The notes under the pieces were generated by a model. It was not told the origin of the DNA, did no database searches, and was given only the letters and a program-made list of their open reading frames with translations. Made by a program: the position numbers and the translations under genes. Of a stretch of 64,000 nucleotides of DNA, positions 43,815-50,329 are shown one piece after another (position 1 is the stretch's first letter; the number at the start of each line of letters is the position of its first letter). The stretch is from DATARR01 sp044868005 (GTDB lineage Bacteria; Acidobacteriota; Thermoanaerobaculia; Multivoradales; UBA5704): the NCBI GenBank assembly GCA_044868005.1, contig JBIOVX010000147.1:52914-116913 (forward strand). The letters run 5' to 3'.

Positions 43815-45188
43815 ATGAGGCTTCCCACAGCGCGTTTCTATCTGCTCCTGGGGCTGACCCTCAGCAGCCGTTGCGCCCTCGCGGACACGAAGCCGCCGGT
43901 GGATATCCCCGGTCTGCGCGAGGCGCAGGCCCAGGACGCGGCCGTTGCGGCCATCGACGGGCAGATGCAGCGGAGAGATTGGCAGGCGGCACGCGACGCC
44001 GCCAGCGCGCTGCTCGAGCGCTCGAAGAGCGTGTGGCATGGCGCGCTGCAACGCGCCCTGGTCCGGTTGGCGTTCCTCGAGGCGAAGCTCGGCCAGGACG
44101 AGGAGGCCCTCTGGCATTGGCAGGCGCTGCAGGCGATGGGGGGCACCTCCCTGGGGATGCCCTTCTATCCGCTGTTCGGACCTGCGGCGGAGAAGCTGAA
44201 AGCCCAGCCCATGCGGGCCTACGATGAGATTCCGTCTGGCGTGGAGGGTGCGGGAGCGCTGGCGGGGCTCACTCCTGTGCGACGGACCGGCGGCGAGGTG
44301 CCGCAAGGGAACGCGGGATGCACTGCCGCGCGCGGACCGCTGTGGGCCCGCTTGCAAGCAGTGATCGATGCCCAGGGACACCTGCGGCAGCCGACGATCT
44401 CCGGGCCGTCCGTCTGTTTCAGTTTCGAGATCCTGAAGGCGGCCCGGCACTGGACTTTCGAACCGGCCCGGCGGGAGGGCGTCCCGGTGGCGGCGATATA
44501 CTTCGAGGCGATCAACCCACCCGCGCGACGGACGCTCCGCGATCTCGCCGCGAACGGCCCCGGCGTTGCCGAGGTCCTGCCCTTTCTGGAGGCGGGGGAT
44601 CTGCCGGCGGCGGAAGGGCTGATCGAGCGGCAGTGGAACGCCACGCTCGACGCCGGCTCGCCGTCGCGGCCTCTCACCGTGACCCTGATGGCCCTGCGCG
44701 CCCTCGCCCTCGCGGCGCACGACGATGCCGACGATCAGCGCCGAGCCACCTGCCTCTGGGAGGCGGCGCAAGGGGAGGAGCCAGCCCTCTACCACCTCGA
44801 CCTGACGCCGTTCGGCAAGGTGGGGCAGCGTCTCGATCCGCACCGCTACGGCGAGGTCCGCTCGGCACCCATGGAGGAAGCCTCGGCCGGTGAGCGGATA
44901 GAGCGGCCGCAGGTCGTGCGCGAATCGCGGCGTGTTCCGCGTGAGCGCTTTGCGGCCAGCTCCTACAGCGCAAGCCGGGTGTTCATCGAGGCGATCGTCG
45001 ACGCCCGGGGAGCGGTCCGCGAGCCGCTCCTGTTCGATCGCCAGGAGGGCATGCGGGGTCTGGATCTCGAGGCGCTCGATGCCGTCTGTGCGTGGCACTT
45101 CGAGCCGGCGACGATCGCCGGCAGGCCGGTCGCCGTGCTCTACGTGCTCTCGCTGAGCGTGGGTGCCGGCGCCAAGCCGGCGCGGTGA
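43815..45188 (+). CDS. Exported protein with two TonB-C-like segments
   Basis: 457 residues. ATG 43815 gives a signal peptide (RFYLLLGLTLSSRCALAD). After a helical region there are two segments with the TonB C-terminal pattern: VIDAQGHLRQPTI with AARHWTFEPARREGVPVAAI, and AIVDARGAVREPLLFD with AVCAWHFEPATIAGRPVAVL. This suggests an envelope protein with a role outside classical TonB transport; no membrane anchor other than the signal is seen. A specific function is not recognised. Confidence 0.72.
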   Translation: MRLPTARFYLLLGLTLSSRCALADTKPPVDIPGLREAQAQDAAVAAIDGQMQRRDWQAARDAASALLERSKSVWHGALQRALVRLAFLEAKLGQDEEALWHWQALQAMGGTSLGMPFYPLFGPAAEKLKAQPMRAYDEIPSGVEGAGALAGLTPVRRTGGEVPQGNAGCTAARGPLWARLQAVIDAQGHLRQPTISGPSVCFSFEILKAARHWTFEPARREGVPVAAIYFEAINPPARRTLRDLAANGPGVAEVLPFLEAGDLPAAEGLIERQWNATLDAGSPSRPLTVTLMALRALALAAHDDADDQRRATCLWEAAQGEEPALYHLDLTPFGKVGQRLDPHRYGEVRSAPMEEASAGERIERPQVVRESRRVPRERFAASSYSASRVFIEAIVDARGAVREPLLFDRQEGMRGLDLEALDAVCAWHFEPATIAGRPVAVLYVLSLSVGAGAKPAR

Positions 45189-45218
45189 GATCTCGCCTAT
45201 GCGCAGCGAAGCCGTCAC

Positions 45219-45623
45219 TCAATCGTAGGAGGGTGCCACGAATCCGGGCTCCTTCAGCAGCTTGCCTTCGAAGGTGGCCACAGCCTCGCATCCGCTGGCC
45301 CGCGCGTGCTCGCGGATCAGGTAGTCCGCGAAGTCACCGCGGCCCGTGCTGTAAGACTCGCTGGCTCGGGCGAGCTGATCGCTGGAGGAAAAGGCGAGAT
45401 TCCTGGCACGCAGCAGACGGCTGAGGACCTCGCTGATTTCGGCGCGCCTGAACTTGTACGACGTGGCCAGCACCCAGACGACTTCGCACACCACGACATC
45501 TGAGACAAAGCAGCGGGAGCCGGTATCGACGGCTTTTTGCAGCAAGGCTCGGGCCTGTTCCGCCTGAGCCGCATCGTCCTCGACCAGGAACCGGACGAGG
45601 ACGTTCGTGTCGAGGGCGATCAC
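45219..45623 (-). CDS. vapC: VapC-type PIN-domain toxin
   Basis: 134 residues from GTG. The PIN acidic residues are D5 (MIALDTNVLVRF), E47 (VVVCEVVWVLA) and D97 with D100 (TGRGDFADYLI), with TFEGKL at the end. The start overlaps the stop of the antitoxin gene (GTGA), so expression is coupled. VapC toxins cut RNA, often tRNA or rRNA. Confidence 0.92.
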   Translation of the reverse strand: MIALDTNVLVRFLVEDDAAQAEQARALLQKAVDTGSRCFVSDVVVCEVVWVLATSYKFRRAEISEVLSRLLRARNLAFSSSDQLARASESYSTGRGDFADYLIREHARASGCEAVATFEGKLLKEPGFVAPSYD

Positions 45624-45859
45624 TCCCCAGAGGCTCCCTTGCGAATGGCCTCGTCCATATCCTCCAGCGTTACCCCTCGGACGGAAGGCCTGAGAACGCC
45701 GAAGAGGGACATCAGGTCCTCCGTTTCCGGGTGCATCTCAACCACACCGTCCTCTCGCAATCGGAAGGAGACCTGATGCCCGCTTTCCAGGCCGAGAGCG
45801 TCGCGTACCTCCTTCGGGATCGTGATCTGGCCTTTGCTGGTGACGGTGGCTGTCGGCAT
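45620..45859 (-). CDS. vapB: AbrB-type VapB antitoxin
   Basis: 79 residues. MPTATVTSKGQITIPKEVRD is the SpoVT/AbrB swapped-hairpin signature, followed by LGLESGHQVSFRLREDG. The C-terminal part (ETEDLMSLFGVLRPSVRG) would bind and block the toxin. It normally also represses its own promoter. An inactive copy lies at 42397-42560. Confidence 0.92.
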   Translation of the reverse strand: MPTATVTSKGQITIPKEVRDALGLESGHQVSFRLREDGVVEMHPETEDLMSLFGVLRPSVRGVTLEDMDEAIRKGASGE

Positions 45860-45960
45860 CGTAACCTCCCCGATTCCTTACTGAGTGTAAGGAGCCTCCT
45901 GGCGTTTCGTCAAGTCGCGGCCACGAGAGATGGTTAAAATTGTGCGGAAAGGAGAGCTAG

Positions 45961-46752
45961 ATGGTCGATTCATCTCACGCCGCCGGCGTCCTGCTCAAGT
46001 TATATGAGCTGCGGACCGAGCCGGAGATGCGACAGGCACGTTCATGGTTCACGTTTGAGTTCCATCCCACCACGGCGAAGGACGTCCTTGCAACGTGGCT
46101 CGGGCCGGGACATCAGAGTGCTCCGTATCGCATGGTGACGAGTTACTGGGACATGGCAGCGTCCTTGGTCGTGCAGGGAGCGATTCCTGCACAGATGTTC
46201 AACGAAGCCAATACGGAGCACATCGTCGTCTTTGCCAAGATGCGGCCGTTCCTCGCGGAGATCCGCGCGGCGACCAGCTATCCGGACTATCTCGGCAATC
46301 TGAAACGGGTCGTCGAGATGCTCCCGCAGCCGGAGGAGCGGATCGCGATCTTCGAGCGGTATCTGGACCGGCAGCGGAAGTTGGCGGCGGAAGGCAAGCA
46401 ACGGTCTGCGTATCCAGAGAGCGCGGGGGCCGGTGCCGAGCAAGCGACGGCGTCCGTGGCGCCAGGCCCCGCCGCTTCGCAGGAGCCGCCCCCGCCGGCC
46501 GAGCCGCCGGAGCACCGGATGCCCATCGAGTGGCAGACCGATTTCTGCGTCGGGTTTTCACGGCTTCTCAAGAGGTTCACGCGCCGCGACGTTTGCCAGA
46601 TGCTTGGCTACGAGCCGGGGCGCGCAGCCCTCTTCCGATATCTCCAGGATCTGGTCGCGGAGGGCGTCATTGCCATCGAAAGCGGCGGCGAAGGCCGCAG
46701 AGCCACGGTGTACCGCAAAGTGGAGGGCCGCGAACCGTCGGCGCCATCGTAG
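45961..46752 (+). CDS. Unknown protein with a possible C-terminal winged helix
   Basis: 263 residues with GGAAAGGAGAG before ATG. The N-terminal half is helical (VLLKLYELRTEPEMRQARSW, RMVTSYWDMAASLVVQGAIP) and similar in style to DUF4760-like proteins, but no firm family can be named. A linker rich in Pro and Ala (about 150-185) leads to a C-terminal region (FSRLLKRFTRRDVCQMLGYE, LFRYLQDLVAEGVIAIESGG, ATVYRKV) that looks like a winged helix-turn-helix. Its stop is 20 bases before the second 21-bp array. Confidence 0.7.
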   Translation: MVDSSHAAGVLLKLYELRTEPEMRQARSWFTFEFHPTTAKDVLATWLGPGHQSAPYRMVTSYWDMAASLVVQGAIPAQMFNEANTEHIVVFAKMRPFLAEIRAATSYPDYLGNLKRVVEMLPQPEERIAIFERYLDRQRKLAAEGKQRSAYPESAGAGAEQATASVAPGPAASQEPPPPAEPPEHRMPIEWQTDFCVGFSRLLKRFTRRDVCQMLGYEPGRAALFRYLQDLVAEGVIAIESGGEGRRATVYRKVEGREPSAPS

Positions 46753-46772
46753 GGCGCCGGCGCGACCCTTCC

Positions 46773-47108
46773 TTTCGTTCCCGGAGAGATTCGGCTCCGC
46801 TTACCGCTCGTCCATGCCGGTTTTTCCGCCAGCCAGTCCGAAGAAGGCTCCTTTCGTTCCGTGGTTCGCTCCTCTGGTTCCACGAGAGGAATCATTGAGA
46901 ATTCGGAACGACTGATGCGTTCCGATTGCGGAAGGTCTGGTTCCGTGGGAGGAATGGGGCCTTTGCCGAAATGAATGGTTCATTTCGCGGGAGGAATGGT
47001 TCGTTTCGCGAAAGGAATGATTCATTTCGCGGCGCGAAGGTTGGGTTTCGCGGAACAAAGGGTGCGTTTCGCGGCATGAAGGTTGCGTTTCGCGGAACGC
47101 GCTCAGCC
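46773..47108. repeat. 21-bp tandem repeat array with TTTCGCGG core (array 2)
   Basis: Sixteen units in exact 21-base register. The core TTTCGCGG (or TTTCGCGA) is at 46983, 47004, 47025, 47046, 47067 and 47088; units at 46773-46962 are more diverged (TTCCGTGG, TTCCACGA, TTTGCCGA). So the array is more uniform towards its right end. The inner bases often read GGAATGGTTC. One unit is the palindrome TTTCGCGAAA. Open frames encode heptads such as FRGRNGS and FRGMKVA on the plus strand and FRETNHS and SREMNHS on the minus strand. The array lies between the stop of the unknown gene at 45961-46752 and a secreted-protein gene. Confidence 0.92.
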
Positions 47109-47282
47109 AGCTTTTCTCAACGGCGGAATCGCTTTGCTGGGGCGATTCACGGCCAAGTCAAGCAACGGGTACTTGGCTCTGTAACGCTTCTCTCCACCGA
47201 TCGCCTAATCGTCATATCAGAGCCTTCGGCCCGGCAGGGTAAGGCCGGGAAGAACCACGCTTTCAGAGACAGGAGGACCCCC

Positions 47283-47564
47283 ATGATCACTTCTCCAAGG
47301 CTTCGATGGAACCTCGTGAGGCTTGGCACGCTGCTGGTGATTCTCGGAACGGCGACAGCCAGCGAAGCCAACTGGTATCCGAAGTGTAACCAACTAGAGG
47401 CCTACCCTGGCTATTGCTGCTGGTCGGGGACCGCGCCGGTGTGCACGGCGGGTTGCCCGTCCGAATATTACGAAGTCAGACGAAGCAAGGATGCCGATGG
47501 TGACCTGGCGACTTGCGTGATCGGATCGCACAAGTTGTGCTGTCCCAGCGGGGTCCCTGGTTAG
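47283..47564 (+). CDS. Small cysteine-rich secreted protein
   Basis: 93 residues with ACAGGAGGA before ATG 47283. A signal peptide (LRWNLVRLGTLLVILGTATA) ends near SEANW. The mature part of about 65 residues has eight cysteines, including two CC pairs (GYCCWSG and KLCCPSG), so four disulfides are possible. No family is recognised. The 174 bases upstream hold no gene; they follow array 2. Confidence 0.75.
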   Translation: MITSPRLRWNLVRLGTLLVILGTATASEANWYPKCNQLEAYPGYCCWSGTAPVCTAGCPSEYYEVRRSKDADGDLATCVIGSHKLCCPSGVPG

Positions 47565-47583
47565 TGCGCCGCGCCGGGAGGCT

Positions 47584-47619
47584 GCGGCACGGTGTTTCCA
47601 CGCTGAAATGCCGTGCCGC
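47584..47619. terminator. Hairpin after the secreted-protein gene
   Basis: GCGGCACGG (47584-47592) and CCGTGCCGC (47611-47619) form a 9-bp GC stem, with a smaller TTTC/GAAA inner pair. There is no T-tract, but its position 20 bases after the stop suits a terminator. The rest of the gap up to 47774 shows nothing recognised. Confidence 0.5.
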
Positions 47620-47774
47620 GACCCTGCGCCGCCGCGTCTCGGAGTCGCGACACCGTGGCCTGCCTGAAGGCCTTGTCTCTTTCTCTCTCCTCCCTCAGGC
47701 TGCGATAGAATCCCCCCCGCCAGAGACGAGATCCGCATCCGGCATCCCATCCCCTTGCCGAAGGAGAGAGAAGT

Positions 47775-49403
47775 TTGAACTTAGAGAATCGCAAGATCCT
47801 CGTGCTCGGCGGCTACGGCCTGGTGGGCATGGCCGTGTGCCGCGAGCTGCTGGTCCGCAGGCCGCGGGAGATCCAGATCCACAGCCTTCGCATCGAGGAG
47901 TCGGAGAAGGCGGCCGAGGAGCTGAAGGCCGAGGCCGGCCCGACGGTGCTCTCCACCTCGGCCGGCAATATCTTCGGCCTCGTCCAGCAGGGCTCCGTGC
48001 GCGACCGCATCCGCGCCGAGCTGCGCCGGCTGGAGGACGAGGACCTCGGCACCTTCGTGCTCTACGACGTCCTCGTCCGTTCGCGGCCGGATGTGGTGAT
48101 CGACTGCGTCAATACGGCCACGGGCATCGCCTACGGCGACATCTTCCGCTCGGCCGAAGAGATGCTGCGCCAGATCGAGGGCGGGGAGGTCGACGCCGGC
48201 GCCGCCGAGCGCCTGCTGGACGCTCTCTACATGCCGCGGCTCATCCGCCACATCCAGGTCATGTATCGCGGCATGATCGACTCCGGAACCCGCGCCTACG
48301 TCAAGGTGGGGACTACCGGCACCGGCGGCATGGGCCTCAACATTCCTTATACCCACTCCGAGGAGCGGCCGAGCCGCGTGCTGCTCTCGAAGAGCGCCCT
48401 CGCCGGCGCGCAGTCCATGCTCCTCTTCCTCATGGCCCGCACTCCGGGCGCGCCGATCACCAAGGAGATCAAGCCGGCGGCGGCCATCGCCTGGAAGCGC
48501 ATGGGCTACGGTCCCATCGCGCCGCGCGGCAAGCTGCTGCAGATGATGGACGCCCGGCCCATTTCCCTGGGCGCGACCTTCTCCAGCGAGGACCCCGCCG
48601 CCGCGCGGGTGCGCGACGAGCCCTATCAGAACGTCTTCATCGATACCGGCGAGAACGGCGTCTTCAGCCTGGAGGAGTTCTCGGCCGTCACCAGCCACGA
48701 GCAGATGGAATTCGTCACGCCTGAGGAGATCGCCCGCTACCTGGTGTTCGAGATCGAGGGGCAGGGCTCCGGCTACGACATCGTCAACGCCCTCGACAGC
48801 GCCGTGCTGGGACCCACCTACCGGGCGGGCATCCTGCGCCACTGGGCGCTCGAACGGCTGCGCGAGCTGGAGCAGGAGCACGGCGTGCGCAGCGTGGCCT
48901 TCGAGATGCTGGGGCCGCCGCGCGTCTCGAAGCTCCTCTTCGAGGCGCACCTGCTGCGCCTGGCCTACCCGAACATGAAGGCGGCGCGGGAGTCGACCCC
49001 CGAGCAGGTGCGCGATGCGCTGAACCGTCTCGTGCGGGAGAACCCGGAGGAAGCCAACCGCGTCGTCTCCGTAGGCATCCCTATCCTGCTCGACTCGGGA
49101 GAGATCGTGCGCGGCGTCAAAGTGCTGGTGCCCGACGACGCGGCGGACGAGCCGGTGACGCCCGAGAAGCTCGAGAGCTGGGTGCGCGACGGCTGGGTGG
49201 ACCTCCGCCTCGCCAACTGTGCCGCCTGGATCGAGCGCTTCCAGAGAATCGGCGCCGAGGTCGAAGCCATCCCGCCGGGAGAGAGTTCCAGCCGCTTCCT
49301 GCGCAGCCGCCGCTTCTGGCACAAGGTGGACGAGATCCAGCCAGGCAAGGTGGTGGCGTGGATCCTCGGGTCGGAAGAGGGCGGATACCGCAGCAAGCGG
49401 TAG
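47775..49403 (+). CDS. Rossmann-fold NAD(P)-binding protein, unknown
   Basis: 542 residues from TTG with AAGGAGAGAG upstream. The N-terminal dinucleotide motif is ILVLGGYGLVGMAVCRELLV. RPDVVIDCVNTATGIAYGDI and YVKVGTTGTGGMGLNIPYTH are further ordered motifs of an extended-SDR or saccharopine dehydrogenase-like fold. A large C-terminal part (ALNRLVRENPEEANRVVSVG) has no named domain. The substrate is unknown. Confidence 0.7.
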   Translation: MNLENRKILVLGGYGLVGMAVCRELLVRRPREIQIHSLRIEESEKAAEELKAEAGPTVLSTSAGNIFGLVQQGSVRDRIRAELRRLEDEDLGTFVLYDVLVRSRPDVVIDCVNTATGIAYGDIFRSAEEMLRQIEGGEVDAGAAERLLDALYMPRLIRHIQVMYRGMIDSGTRAYVKVGTTGTGGMGLNIPYTHSEERPSRVLLSKSALAGAQSMLLFLMARTPGAPITKEIKPAAAIAWKRMGYGPIAPRGKLLQMMDARPISLGATFSSEDPAAARVRDEPYQNVFIDTGENGVFSLEEFSAVTSHEQMEFVTPEEIARYLVFEIEGQGSGYDIVNALDSAVLGPTYRAGILRHWALERLRELEQEHGVRSVAFEMLGPPRVSKLLFEAHLLRLAYPNMKAARESTPEQVRDALNRLVRENPEEANRVVSVGIPILLDSGEIVRGVKVLVPDDAADEPVTPEKLESWVRDGWVDLRLANCAAWIERFQRIGAEVEAIPPGESSSRFLRSRRFWHKVDEIQPGKVVAWILGSEEGGYRSKR

Positions 49404-49469
49404 GCTCCTTCCGCGGCGAGGAGTTCCGCTGTAGGATCGCTGCGCATCACCAACAGAGGAGGACAGGCG

Positions 49470-50021
49470 ATGAAGAGAATCGCGATCGCGGCGATCGTCG
49501 GTGGAATCGTCTTCTTCGTTTGGAGCGCCGTCTCCCACATGCTGCTCCCGATCGGGGAGATGGGCTTCAGCACTCTGCCCAACGAGGCGGCCGTTCTGGA
49601 ATCGCTCAAGACGTCGATCCCGGAGTCCGGCCTGTACATCTTTCCGACTCCCACGGATCCCTCGGCGGCCAATCCCGCGGGGCCGGCGGGGATCATGGTC
49701 TTTCACCCTTCAGGCGGCATGGACATGTCGCCCGGGCGGCTCGGCAACGAGCTCCTCAGCAACGTGCTCGCCGCCGCCATCGCCGCCTTCGTCGCCTCTC
49801 TGATGGCGGCGTCCTACGGCCGTCGGGTGCTGGCGATCGCGCTCCTCGGGCTCTTCGGATGGCTGTCGCTGATCGTCAGCTACTGGATCTGGTATGGATT
49901 CCCGACCGCCTACATCCTCGGCGAGGGGATCAACGAAGTGGTGGGCTGGTTCCTCGCCGGCCTGGCGATCGCGAAGATCGTGCCGCCGGCGATCATAGGG
50001 CACGCGGATCAGGCGGGCTGA
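49470..50021 (+). CDS. Conserved small membrane protein, unknown
   Basis: 183 residues. One membrane segment at the N-terminus (MKRIAIAAIVGGIVFFVWSA), then an outer loop with MGFSTLPNEAAVLESLKTSI and ESGLYIFPTP, and about three more segments at the end. The loop pattern is seen in conserved hypothetical membrane proteins. A GAGGAGG ribosome-binding site is present. Confidence 0.75.
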   Translation: MKRIAIAAIVGGIVFFVWSAVSHMLLPIGEMGFSTLPNEAAVLESLKTSIPESGLYIFPTPTDPSAANPAGPAGIMVFHPSGGMDMSPGRLGNELLSNVLAAAIAAFVASLMAASYGRRVLAIALLGLFGWLSLIVSYWIWYGFPTAYILGEGINEVVGWFLAGLAIAKIVPPAIIGHADQAG

Positions 50022-50038
50022 ACTAGGACGGGATGAGA

Positions 50039-50257
50039 TCAGTCTTTGAGCTCGTCGAGGAGCTGCCAGCCGTCGACGACCTCGCCGCGCTCGCCCTGGG
50101 CGATCGATTCGAGCAGAAGAGCTTGATCCTCCTGTGAGAGCGTGAAGCCTTCTTCGTCATCTTCGGGAACGAGAAGGATAACCGTGGCGCCTTCCTCGAG
50201 GATGCCCTCGGGTACATCCAACTGGCCGTTTACGACCTTCGCGCTTAGGACTTTCAT
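50039..50257 (-). CDS. Small antitoxin-like protein, orphan
   Basis: 72 residues: MKVLSAKVVNGQLDVPEGIL, EEGATVILLVPEDDEEGFTL, and QGERGEVVDGWQLLDELKD. This is the pattern of small antitoxins in ParE/RelE-type pairs (beta strand, then a helix). No toxin gene follows, since a convergent gene ends 18 bases away. It may be a solitary antitoxin. Confidence 0.72.
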   Translation of the reverse strand: MKVLSAKVVNGQLDVPEGILEEGATVILLVPEDDEEGFTLSQEDQALLLESIAQGERGEVVDGWQLLDELKD

Positions 50258-50281
50258 GTCGCTATGCTACTCGCGAAGGGT

Positions 50282-50309
50282 GTAGGGGCGCAGCATGCTG
50301 CGCCCCTAC
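50282..50309. repeat. Perfect 28-base palindrome
   Basis: GTAGGGGCGCAGCA is followed directly by its reverse complement. It lies between the antitoxin-like gene and the S41 protease gene, near both their ends. A near-identical copy is at 57189-57216. Confidence 0.85.
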
Positions 50310-50329
50310 GATCCAGCCGGCGTAACGTC

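Noticed and set aside
46773..47108. Plasmid-type replication origin (iterons)
   Set aside because: The period fits iterons, but no Rep gene, AT-rich segment or plasmid gene is nearby.
49404..49469. Possible tRNA or small RNA gene in the gap
   Set aside because: No cloverleaf or acceptor stem could be drawn; no tRNA was found anywhere in the window by eye.
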